Positions 8,251 through 15,678 of a stretch of 64,000 bases of DNA are shown piece by piece. The stretch is from NCBI GenBank assembly GCA_019187665.1, contig JABARH010000009.1:62001-126000 (forward strand), written 5' to 3'. This stretch comes from Anaerolineales bacterium. Lineage in GTDB: Bacteria; Chloroflexota; Anaerolineae; Anaerolineales; Villigracilaceae. The position numbers and the translations under genes were made by a program. Each line of letters opens with the position of its first letter. Within the stretch, counting starts at the first letter, position 1. The notes beneath the pieces were generated by a model that searched no databases, was not told the origin of the DNA, and worked only from the letters and a program-made list of their open reading frames with translations.

Positions 8251-10560
8251 ATGTCCGGACGCGAAGACGTTTTTCAAAAAACCATGAATGACGGCCACTC
8301 GGCCGCCTGGGACCAGCAATGGGCAAAAGCCGCGGCTTCGTATCGTGCCGCCTTGCAGGAATTTCCCAATCATCCCAAGGCATTAAGCAGCCTGGCGCTG
8401 GCGCTCTACCAGCAATCGCGCTTCGAGGAGGCGCTGGACACCTACAAACGCGTCGCCCAGATCTCTCCCGACGATCCGATCTCAATGGAACGCGTCGCCC
8501 AACTTTCGGAGCGGCTCGGCGATTTGCAAACCGCGATGGATGCGGCCATGCGCGCCGCCGAGAAATACATCAACCAGCGCGAGATCGAAAAGGCGATGGA
8601 AAACTGGGCGCGCGTCACCACGCTCAACCCCGACCACCTGCTGGCGCACTCGCGGCTTGCGTTGACGCACGAGCGGCTCGGCCACATCCAGCCGGCCGTC
8701 ACAGAATATCTTGCGGTCGCGAGTCTCATTCAACGCGCGGGAAATGTCGAAAAAACGGAAGAGATAATCAACAAGGCCCTGCAGTTGATGCCGCACAGCC
8801 CCGAGGCGAAACAGGCGCAGGCGCTGCTGAAATCGGGGCAGTTGCTCCCCAAACCCGTCCGTCCAAAAGGCGGAACCGGGCCGATCCGCATGTCGCAGGT
8901 GAAACAGCTGGACGCGCCGACGCGTCCCGTTTCGAGCGGCATGGACCCACTGATGGAGGCGCGTCAGAAGGCGCTCACCCGCCTCGCCGAGGCCTTGTTC
9001 GAATACAGCGATGACAATCCTGCGGCGCTGGAAAGACGCGGCCTGCAAGCCATTGTGCGCGGCACCGGACAACTCTCGCTGCAACAGGCCGAACAGACGC
9101 GCGTGGTGCTGCATCTCGGCCAGGCCATCGATTCGCAGACGAAAAACCAGGAATTGCAAGCCGCCGAAGAACTGGAACAAGCCATCGAGGCCGGGTTCAA
9201 ACATTCGGCCGCGTATTTCGACCTCGGATTACTGCGCTTCAAACTGGAGCGATTCGAAAGCGCCCAGCGTAATATCCAACATGCCGTCAAGCATGCCGAC
9301 TTTGCGCTGGCTGCGCGTTTGCTGCTGGGGCAGATCCACCTCAAACTGGCGCGCTACAAGGAAGCGGCCATCGAATACCTCGAAGCCCTCAAACTTGCCG
9401 ACTCGCTGGTGGTCGCGCCGGAACTCGCGGATGAGGTCCGCCAGCTCTACGAGCCGATCCTCGAGGCGCAATCCACACAGACGGATGACGGCGCCTTCAA
9501 GTCGCTGTGCGAGAACATCCACAAGATGCTCATGCGCGCCGATTGGCGCGAACATCTGATGAAAGCCCGCGAACAGCTGCCGCGCGCCGAGGGCGAGATT
9601 CCGCTGCCGCTGGCTGAGATCGTCATGCAGGCGCAGAGCAGCCAGGTGCTTGAAAGCATCAACGTTATTCACCAACTGGCGCGGCAGGGATACCTGCGCT
9701 CTGCCATGGACGCGGCTTTCGACGCAGTGATCCACGCCCCGCAATACCTGCCCTTGCACACGCTGATGGGCGACCTGCTCGTGCAGGAAGGACGCACACC
9801 GGAAGCGATCGCAAAATTTTCAACCGCCGCGCAGGCGTACGGAGCGCGCGGTGAGGCGAACCAGGCCACCAAACTCCTCAAGCGCGTCATCGCGCTCGCG
9901 CCCATGGACCTGACCGCCCGCTCGCGTCTGATAGACCAGCTTGCGGCACGCGGACTGGTCAACGACGCCATCAACGAATACCTCGAGTTGGCCGGCATGT
10001 ATTACCGCCTGGCCGAACTCGACATGGCGCGCAAGACCTACACCACCGCCCTGCGTTTTGTCCAGCAATCCAATGCCGACCGCGCCTGGAACATTCACAT
10101 TCTGCACCGCATGGCCGATATTGACATGCAACGGCTGGACTGGAAACAGGCCATCCGCATCTTCGAACAGATCCGCACCCTAAACCCCGAAGACGCAGCC
10201 ATCCGTAAGACCCTGATCGAATTGAACCTGCGCATGGCGCAGCTGCCGAAAGCGCTCGAGGAGATGGAAAGTTATCTTTCGTACCTCGAGGGCCAGGGAG
10301 AGGAAGGGCAGGCGGTCCCCTTCCTCGAAGAACTGGTCAACGAACACGGCGAACAACCTGCCCTGCGGCGCGCGCTGGCTGCAGGCTATCACAGGGCCGG
10401 GCGGCTGGAGGAAGCCATCGCGCAATTAGATACCGCCGGAGAACTCCTGCTCACCTCCAGAGACAAGGACGGCGCCATCGCCACCATCAATCAGATACTG
10501 ATGATGAACCCACCCAATGCGGACGATTATCGAAAACTCCTTGCCCAGATCGGCGGATAA
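8251..10560 (+). CDS. Large tetratricopeptide-repeat protein
   Basis: 769 residues, almost entirely TPR-like helical repeats. Examples are KALSSLALALYQQSRFEEAL, AYFDLGLLRFKLERFESAQ and EAIAKFSTAAQAYGARGEA, spaced at about 34 residues. There is no signal peptide, no membrane segment and no catalytic motif. Such proteins scaffold complexes, but no partner is indicated here. The protein is soluble and probably cytoplasmic. The gene is monocistronic: it has its own -10 box and is followed directly by a strong terminator. Confidence 0.85.
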   Translation: MSGREDVFQKTMNDGHSAAWDQQWAKAAASYRAALQEFPNHPKALSSLALALYQQSRFEEALDTYKRVAQISPDDPISMERVAQLSERLGDLQTAMDAAMRAAEKYINQREIEKAMENWARVTTLNPDHLLAHSRLALTHERLGHIQPAVTEYLAVASLIQRAGNVEKTEEIINKALQLMPHSPEAKQAQALLKSGQLLPKPVRPKGGTGPIRMSQVKQLDAPTRPVSSGMDPLMEARQKALTRLAEALFEYSDDNPAALERRGLQAIVRGTGQLSLQQAEQTRVVLHLGQAIDSQTKNQELQAAEELEQAIEAGFKHSAAYFDLGLLRFKLERFESAQRNIQHAVKHADFALAARLLLGQIHLKLARYKEAAIEYLEALKLADSLVVAPELADEVRQLYEPILEAQSTQTDDGAFKSLCENIHKMLMRADWREHLMKAREQLPRAEGEIPLPLAEIVMQAQSSQVLESINVIHQLARQGYLRSAMDAAFDAVIHAPQYLPLHTLMGDLLVQEGRTPEAIAKFSTAAQAYGARGEANQATKLLKRVIALAPMDLTARSRLIDQLAARGLVNDAINEYLELAGMYYRLAELDMARKTYTTALRFVQQSNADRAWNIHILHRMADIDMQRLDWKQAIRIFEQIRTLNPEDAAIRKTLIELNLRMAQLPKALEEMESYLSYLEGQGEEGQAVPFLEELVNEHGEQPALRRALAAGYHRAGRLEEAIAQLDTAGELLLTSRDKDGAIATINQILMMNPPNADDYRKLLAQIGG

Positions 10561-10598
10561 AAAAACCAGGTTTCCTCGAGAAACCTGGTTTTTCTTTT
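10561..10598. terminator. Bidirectional terminator between the TPR gene and khpB
   Basis: Fourteen-base stem (10561-10574 with 10580-10593, loop CTCGA) with an A-run on the left and a T-run on the right. It serves the plus-strand TPR gene and could also stop transcripts from khpB on the minus strand. Confidence 0.88.
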
Positions 10599-10602
10599 GG
10601 CT

Positions 10603-10682
10603 AGACATCTTGCACAAGTCTGCCGAGGGTAGAGAACGCCTCCTGGGAAAGGGCATGTTGTGCGCGCTTTTGCAAGAGGTCT
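10603..10682. repeat. 80-bp dispersed element, copy 1
   Basis: Imperfect terminal inverted repeats: AGACATCTTGCACAAG at 10603-10618 and its partner at 10667-10682, 14 of 16 matching. A second copy of the same length, about 85 percent identical and without gaps, lies at 45586-45665. It ends one base before the khpB stop codon. The element is noncoding. Confidence 0.75.
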
Positions 10683-10683
10683 G

Positions 10684-11433
10684 CTATTCCTTCGGCGCAA
10701 TCGTCACTTTGCGGCGCGGCTCCTCACCCACGCTTTTGGTGATCACGGCCGGGTGTCCCTGTAATTCCATGTGCACAATGCGGCGCTCGGCGGCGCTCAT
10801 TGGTTCGAGCGTCACGCTGCGGCCCATCTTCAAGGCCTGGTCGGCCATGCGCTGCGCCATCTGTCGCAGTTGTTTTTCGCGGCGGGCGCGAAAACCCTCC
10901 ACATCCACCACCAGTTGCACAAACTGTTTTGCTTCTTTCCCAACCATCAGGCTCGACACATACTGGAACGCGTTCAATATCTCCGAGTGGCGGCCGATCA
11001 GCGCGCTCAGGTCGCGCCCGCGCACATCCACGTGAATCGAACGACGGCCTTCACGATCCTCGCCGTCGTAATGTGCGGAAACCTGCGCCTCGAAGCCAAG
11101 TTGATGAACGAGTTTGGAGACGACAGATTCGGTCGTATCGAGGACCGCATCGTGAATGTCGGCGGCCGCAGGCGCGGCATCCGCTTCGCGCTCCGGCGCG
11201 GATGCGGTTGAGGGCTGGCCGGCCGCCTTCGCCGGGGATCCCATTCCGGGCGGCGGGTTCACCGACAGGCGCACGCGCACCTGCCGCCCGCCCATGCCAA
11301 AGAGTCCCTTGCTTCCGGTATCCAACACTTCCACCGAGACATCCGACGCTGTCAGGCCGAGTTGTTCGAGTCCCTTTGCGAGGGCCTCTTCAACGGTGGG
11401 AGCAATGATTTCGAGAGTCGGTCGTTCATTCAT
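10684..11433 (-). CDS. khpB: RNA-binding protein KhpB/Jag
   Basis: 249 residues. An N-terminal Jag_N domain (about residues 5-55, with VEEALAKGLEQLGL and GSKGLFGMGGRQVRVRL) is followed by a Pro/Ala-rich linker. Then come a KH domain (about 115-180, DVRGRDLSALIGRHSEILNA) and an R3H domain (about 185-249, with ERRIVHMEL). KhpB binds RNA and is linked to cell division and envelope synthesis in Gram-positives. It is the last gene of the rpmH-rnpA-yidD-lipoprotein-yidC-khpB cluster, 18 bases after yidC. Confidence 0.93.
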   Translation of the reverse strand: MNERPTLEIIAPTVEEALAKGLEQLGLTASDVSVEVLDTGSKGLFGMGGRQVRVRLSVNPPPGMGSPAKAAGQPSTASAPEREADAAPAAADIHDAVLDTTESVVSKLVHQLGFEAQVSAHYDGEDREGRRSIHVDVRGRDLSALIGRHSEILNAFQYVSSLMVGKEAKQFVQLVVDVEGFRARREKQLRQMAQRMADQALKMGRSVTLEPMSAAERRIVHMELQGHPAVITKSVGEEPRRKVTIAPKE

Positions 11434-11451
11434 GTTGACCTTCCTTGCGAG

Positions 11452-12246
11452 TTACTTTTTAACGATTTGAGTCTTGTTGCCGCCGGGCAACAGGTTGCGC
11501 CAGTTGGCTTTGCCCATCATGGCATATTGAACAATGCCGAGGATGTTGCTGGTAATGAAATAGACCGCCAGACCGGAAGGAAAGGTGAGCGCGAACCAGC
11601 CGAGCATGAGCGGCATGTAAATGCTCATCATGCCGGTCATGGCCGCGCTCTGATCGTTGGCGCCGCCGCTGGAGGGGGGCGTGGTGAGTTTGGTTTGTAC
11701 GTAGGTGGTGAGCGCGACAATGATTGCCAGCACCGGCAAATGGAAATTAATGCCGGGGATGTTAACGTATTCGGGGCGGCTCAGGTCGAACCACAGGAAC
11801 TGGCTGCTGAGCGGAATGATGGATGAAACATCCAGAAAACCGCCGATGCTGCGCGTCAGTTGCAGAAGGGAAAGCGGCGTGGTGGCCAGAGAGCGAGTGA
11901 TGCTCTGGTAGAGGGCGATGATCACCGGCAGTTGGATCAGCATCGGCAGGCAGGAGGCAAAGGGGTTGATGCCCTTTTCTTTGTAGATGCGCATTTGTTC
12001 CTGCGCCAGTTTTTCGCGGTCTTTTTCGTATTTTTTCTGGGTGGCCTGCCAGTCCTTATCGTTTTGCAGGTCTTGCATGGCCTTGGCGCTTTTTAGCTGC
12101 GAGGCGTTGAGCGGCCAGGTGACGAGGCGGATCAGGATGGTGAAGAGGATGATGGCGAGGCCGAAGGCGCCTGGCACGGTGGACAACAGGTTGTAGATCC
12201 ACAACAGGCTGTTGACGAAGATCGAAACAAAGGTATCCCAAAGCAT
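11452..12246 (-). CDS. yidC: Membrane protein insertase YidC/Oxa1
   Basis: 264 residues. Short-form YidC without the large periplasmic domain of proteobacterial homologues. Core features: a first membrane segment, the amphipathic RLVTWPLNASQLKSAKAMQ region, a Lys/Glu-rich cytoplasmic loop, the segment FASCLPMLIQLPVIIALYQS, and C-terminal segments MYMPLMLGWFALTFPSGLAVYF-like in character. It inserts proteins into the cytoplasmic membrane with or without SecYEG. It starts three bases after the PQQ-propeller lipoprotein gene, so the two are translationally close. Confidence 0.95.
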   Translation of the reverse strand: MLWDTFVSIFVNSLLWIYNLLSTVPGAFGLAIILFTILIRLVTWPLNASQLKSAKAMQDLQNDKDWQATQKKYEKDREKLAQEQMRIYKEKGINPFASCLPMLIQLPVIIALYQSITRSLATTPLSLLQLTRSIGGFLDVSSIIPLSSQFLWFDLSRPEYVNIPGINFHLPVLAIIVALTTYVQTKLTTPPSSGGANDQSAAMTGMMSIYMPLMLGWFALTFPSGLAVYFITSNILGIVQYAMMGKANWRNLLPGGNKTQIVKK

Positions 12247-12249
12247 AGG

Positions 12250-13335
12250 TTATTTCTCCGGGGCGAACGACCAGGCGATCTTGCCGTCCATGTTGAGCGC
12301 CACGAGCAGGATGCCCCCCTCGCTCTGGAAAGGCGCGGCAAGGATGAGTTCGCCGGAGAGCGCGGCAGGGGTGTAGAGTTTTCCGTCGAGGCGTTCGATG
12401 CTCAAGGCGGTTTCGCCGGGCGCCAGTGAATAGACGTTACCGCTTTCCGAAACGAAGACGACCTGTCCGTTGAACAGGATCGGTGTCGCGAGGATTGCGT
12501 TGTCGGGTTGGATCGAATCGAAGACCGGGCTCCCGTCGGATGCGTTGAGCGCGTAGAAGTTTCCGCCGAGGTCGCCGAAGTAGAGGATGCCGTTGTCGAG
12601 CAACGGTCCGCCCCAGACCCAGCTTTTCACCGGCTGACTCCACGCGATGGAACCGTCGGAGGCGTTGACCGCGTTCATGGTTTGCCCGAAGGTGCCGATG
12701 TAAAGTGTTCCGTCGTGGCGGGCGGGCGCGCCGGTTATGGCGCCGTCGAGTTGCGTACTCCATTCGACTTGATACGTCTGCATGTTTACGGCGTGCAACT
12801 GATGATCCAGCGAGGGGACGTACACGCGGGTGCCGTCGCTGACCGGCTGCGACCAGAGTTTGCCGCCCAATTCAACCTTGGTGACGAATTTATCCGCATC
12901 ATCCTGTGACAGATCGAAGACGTAGAGGAAGCCGTCGGCGTTGGGAGCATAAACCATGTCGCCCACCACGAGCGGGCTGGCCGCCCAATGATCGTCGGCG
13001 TCGCTGAAGGACCAGTTTTCGTTGCCGGTTTCAGGATCAATGCGGAAGAGGGTGTGATCGGCGCCGCTCGAGCCGACGAGCAGCTGCCCATCAGAGGTGA
13101 AAACCGGATTGGAGTTGAAAAGGAGTTTGGAGGATGGCTTGTCGGGGAAACGCCAGAGCTCCTCGCCATCCTTGACGCGGATGGCATATACGATCGCGCC
13201 ATTTGTCAGGTAGGCGGCGTTTTCGTCTGCGGCAAGACCGGGCCAGGTGGCCGCGGCCGGCGAGCCTCCGCAGGCGCTGAGCAGAGTCGCCAGCAAAACA
13301 AGCGCCGCGATCAGTACAAAGCGGTTAGATTTCAT
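12250..13335 (-). CDS. PQQ-type beta-propeller lipoprotein
   Basis: 361 residues. A lipoprotein signal peptide ends at the lipobox LLSAC near residue 22. It is followed by repeated propeller blades such as YAIRVKDGEELWRFPDK, FRIDPETGNENWSF, WSTQLDGAITGAPARHDGTL and YALNASDGSPVF. The fold resembles BamB or PQQ enzymes, but no enzymatic residues could be identified. Its place between yidD and yidC, in a cluster otherwise devoted to membrane protein insertion, suggests an outer-face assembly or quality-control role by analogy with BamB. This is an inference only. Confidence 0.85.
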   Translation of the reverse strand: MKSNRFVLIAALVLLATLLSACGGSPAAATWPGLAADENAAYLTNGAIVYAIRVKDGEELWRFPDKPSSKLLFNSNPVFTSDGQLLVGSSGADHTLFRIDPETGNENWSFSDADDHWAASPLVVGDMVYAPNADGFLYVFDLSQDDADKFVTKVELGGKLWSQPVSDGTRVYVPSLDHQLHAVNMQTYQVEWSTQLDGAITGAPARHDGTLYIGTFGQTMNAVNASDGSIAWSQPVKSWVWGGPLLDNGILYFGDLGGNFYALNASDGSPVFDSIQPDNAILATPILFNGQVVFVSESGNVYSLAPGETALSIERLDGKLYTPAALSGELILAAPFQSEGGILLVALNMDGKIAWSFAPEK

Positions 13336-13349
13336 TGATTCAGTTGCTC

Positions 13350-13640
13350 CTAGTGAACGGGGTCATAGCCCCCGGGGTGGAACGGATTACAGCGCAAAAC
13401 CCGCCACGCGGCCATGAACGAGCCTTTGAATGCGCCATGCTTGTATATCGCCTGATAGCCGTAATGCGAACACGAGGGATAAAAACGGCAGGTGTTGGGC
13501 GGCAGGGCGCGCGCGAGGGTCATTTGATAAAAGCGGATGAGGGAAAGCAGGAAGAGTCGCGGCCAGTAGAACGGCGTACGCGGCAAATCACGCAGGCGGG
13601 GTTCGTTTGGATAATCCTGGGGAAGGAGGTGCGTTGTCAT
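13350..13640 (-). CDS. yidD: Membrane protein insertion efficiency factor YidD
   Basis: 96 residues. Signature [15 protein letters not shown] followed by [23 protein letters not shown], diagnostic for YidD. The N-terminal segment [15 protein letters not shown] is the amphipathic helix. It overlaps the rnpA stop codon by one base (TGATG), as is common in this cluster. It assists YidC-mediated membrane insertion. Confidence 0.95.
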   Translation of the reverse strand: MTTHLLPQDYPNEPRLRDLPRTPFYWPRLFLLSLIRFYQMTLARALPPNTCRFYPSCSHYGYQAIYKHGAFKGSFMAAWRVLRCNPFHPGGYDPVH

Positions 13641-13990
13641 CAGGGGGCGCTTAACAATTTGGCGCGCTGGAGGAGGTTGTGCAGGGCCGCGTCGGTTTCT
13701 TCGAGGGTGGAGGCGATCAGGGGAGGGCGGGCAATCAATAACAGATCGCGCCCGGCTGCCACGTCTGGAAGGATGCGTCGCATGGCGGCACGCAGCAGGC
13801 GTTTGGCTCGATTCCGCCGCACGGCGTTTCCAACCGTCCGCCCGGCGGCGATGCCAATTCGAGGCCGGGGCTGATCGCTGGCCTGGACTATCAACACAAC
13901 AAGCGGGTGGGCATAGGACTTTCCAAAACGCCGCACCCGCTTGAAATCGGTTGACCGGGTCAGGCGGAATTTGCGTTGCAACCGCGCCAA
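13640..13990 (-). CDS. rnpA: Ribonuclease P protein component
   Basis: 116 residues. The conserved RNR motif is present as [15 protein letters not shown], preceded by [10 protein letters not shown]. The opening [22 protein letters not shown] is typical. It is the protein subunit of RNase P, which works with the M1 RNA to mature tRNA 5' ends. It follows rpmH on the same strand and overlaps yidD, matching the canonical rpmH-rnpA-yidD order. Confidence 0.95.
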   Translation of the reverse strand: MARLQRKFRLTRSTDFKRVRRFGKSYAHPLVVLIVQASDQPRPRIGIAAGRTVGNAVRRNRAKRLLRAAMRRILPDVAAGRDLLLIARPPLIASTLEETDAALHNLLQRAKLLSAP

Positions 13991-14018
13991 CCTGACAATA
14001 GAGTCGTTATGACGCGGC

Positions 14019-14189
14019 CTACCAGCGCGTCTTCTTGACGTGCTCGTTGGCGCTGACGGTCAGTTTGCGGCGGCCTTTGAGGCGGCGGCGCTTGAGCACC
14101 TCGCGCCCGTCGGCGGTGGCCATGCGGGCGCGGAAGCCGTGCACACGCACGCGGCGGCGAATTTTGGGCTGGTACGTTCGTTTGGGCAT
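14019..14189 (-). CDS. rpmH: 50S ribosomal protein L34
   Basis: 56 residues: [19 protein letters not shown] onward, then [21 protein letters not shown], the complete L34 signature. The ATG at 14189 was chosen because L34 begins here; the longer upstream frame is the mRNA leader. An AGGAACGAGGAACGA Shine-Dalgarno region precedes it. It is the first gene of the rpmH-to-khpB operon and is driven by a strong promoter about 90 bases upstream. Confidence 0.96.
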   Translation of the reverse strand: MPKRTYQPKIRRRVRVHGFRARMATADGREVLKRRRLKGRRKLTVSANEHVKKTRW

Positions 14190-14249
14190 GAGTCGTTCCT
14201 CGTTCCTGGAAAATTGCAACTCCCCGGGGGAAGCTGTGGACAGTGGAAA

Positions 14250-14306
14250 GTCCGCGTTTTCGCGGACAGGCGCGGGATTATACCGTAACGAATCGGATTC
14301 GGTCAA
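14250..14306 (-). promoter_or_regulatory. rpmH operon promoter and leader hairpin
   Basis: Minus strand: -35 TTGACC at 14301-14306, 18-bp spacer, -10 TATAAT at 14277-14282. The transcript leader then has a perfect hairpin GTCCGCG-AAAA-CGCGGAC (about 14249-14266). The -35 box sits between the arms of an inverted repeat GAATCGG / CCGATTC, which could be an operator or the end of the upstream trk transcript. Confidence 0.75.
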
Positions 14307-14312
14307 ACCGAT

Positions 14313-15014
14313 TCAGCGTTTTTCCTCGTCACGTTCGGGGTGGGTGTCAGCCGATAGTAATTCTTCCAGCCGCCGCGCGCTTTCGGGGGTGGTAATGGCA
14401 AGCACTTCGTCCCATTCCTGGAAGGTGGTCGTGCCGCGCGGCAGGGTCACCTCGCCGTCACGGATAATGGCGGCGATGATGCAATCATGCGGCAAGCCCA
14501 GGTCTTTGAGCGGAGTTCCCAGGGCGCGCGCGCCCTTTTCCACTTTCTCTTCGACGATGGAAAATTTTCCACGGCGCAGTTTGAGCAGGGTCATCATGTC
14601 GCCGAGCGATACTTCTTCGCGGATCAGACTGGAGAGCAAATTGGCCTGGTTGAGGGCAACATCCACGTGGAAGCCTTTTTGTTGTTCAAACAACCAGGCG
14701 TTGCGCGGGTTGTTGATGCGGGCAATGGTGCGCGGCACGTTAAACTTTTCGCGGGCAATGAAGCACAGTGAAAGATTCACGGCGTCATCGCTGGTGCAGG
14801 CAGCTACCGCATGCGCCTGGTGGATGCCGGCGTTTTCCAGCACGGAAGGGTCGGTAGCTTCGCCTTCATAAATCACTTCGGTGGGGAGTTCCTGGTGCAG
14901 GTGGTGCAACAGTTCGCGGCGATGTTCGATTAAGCGAACTTTGTAGCCCTCGGAGAGGAGCAGGTGAGCCAGTTGGGCGCCGGTGCGTCCGCCGCCCGCA
15001 ATGAGAATGAACAT
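14313..15014 (-). CDS. TrkA/RCK-type K+ transport regulator (second of pair)
   Basis: 233 residues. The N-terminal RCK_N Rossmann fold starts MFILIAGGGRTGAQLAHLL (GxGxxG nucleotide site) and continues with VIYEGEATDPSVLENAGI. The C-terminal RCK_C domain covers about residues 140-220 (PLKDLGLPHDCIIAAIIRDG). Such subunits gate potassium transporters in response to NAD(H) or nucleotides, including c-di-AMP. The ATG at 15014 lies two bases after the stop of the sister gene (TGATATG) and is preceded by GGAGG. Operon: KimA-like symporter, RCK 1, RCK 2. Confidence 0.88.
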   Translation of the reverse strand: MFILIAGGGRTGAQLAHLLLSEGYKVRLIEHRRELLHHLHQELPTEVIYEGEATDPSVLENAGIHQAHAVAACTSDDAVNLSLCFIAREKFNVPRTIARINNPRNAWLFEQQKGFHVDVALNQANLLSSLIREEVSLGDMMTLLKLRRGKFSIVEEKVEKGARALGTPLKDLGLPHDCIIAAIIRDGEVTLPRGTTTFQEWDEVLAITTPESARRLEELLSADTHPERDEEKR

Positions 15015-15015
15015 A

Positions 15016-15678
15016 TCAGGCCTCCGCTCCTTTTTCCAGGCGCGCCCGCAGGATCTGAATCCCCTCGAAGGTCGCGCTGACATTCAACAGGTCGCCGGCG
15101 CGCAGTTGGGTCGCCGCGTCTGGAAGAATGGCGCGACCGGCACGCGTGAGCGCGACCGGCAGGGCGCCGGTATTGCCGAAGCACAGTTCGTTCCACGTCC
15201 GGTCCGACCAGGCTCCGGGGACGATCAGTTCGTAAATCTCCACTTCGCCATTGCCCGCCGAATAGACGGTGTGCGTGGCGGCATTCGTGAGCAGTTCTTC
15301 CACACGCTGGGCTCCCCATGCGGTGGAACTGACTGTTTGCAGGTTGAAGGTTTCCATCATGTAGCGCAGGCCTGGATCGTAATTGCGGCAGACGACGATC
15401 GGCACGTTGTAGATGGCGCGCGCGGCGTGCGCCACGACTACGTTTAATGTATCCAGGTTGGTGACTGCGGCCAGCCCATGCGCTTCATGGATCCCGGCTC
15501 GTTCGAGGACTTTTTCAGAAAGCGCCTCGCCGTGCGCAGTGCGCCCGCGATAATCTGCAGGGAGGCGCTCGAAGGCGGCTTTGTTTTGATCCACGACGAC
15601 GAGATCGTGTCCGCTTTTGCTCAAACGGGTCGCCAGGTCCGCGCCGACGCGCCCGCAACCGACAATGATAAAGTTCAT
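15016..15678 (-). CDS. TrkA/RCK-type K+ transport regulator (first of pair)
   Basis: 220 residues. It starts MNFIIVGCGRVGADLATRL (RCK_N dinucleotide fold), then VVVDQNKAAFERL, with the acidic residue after the second strand that usually selects NAD(H). It continues with GEALSEKVLERAGI and a C-terminal RCK_C domain (about 135-215, GALPVALTRAGRAILP). The start codon overlaps the symporter stop (ATGA), showing translational coupling and a dedicated partnership with the KimA-like protein. It is a paralogue of the next gene, and together they could form a hetero-oligomeric gating ring. Confidence 0.88.
   Translation of the reverse strand: MNFIIVGCGRVGADLATRLSKSGHDLVVVDQNKAAFERLPADYRGRTAHGEALSEKVLERAGIHEAHGLAAVTNLDTLNVVVAHAARAIYNVPIVVCRNYDPGLRYMMETFNLQTVSSTAWGAQRVEELLTNAATHTVYSAGNGEVEIYELIVPGAWSDRTWNELCFGNTGALPVALTRAGRAILPDAATQLRAGDLLNVSATFEGIQILRARLEKGAEA

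Noticed and set aside
14232..14245. Possible DnaA box and oriC next to rpmH
   Set aside because: Only one TGTGGACAG-like word with mismatches, no cluster of boxes and no dnaA gene. The neighbour on that side is a potassium transport operon.
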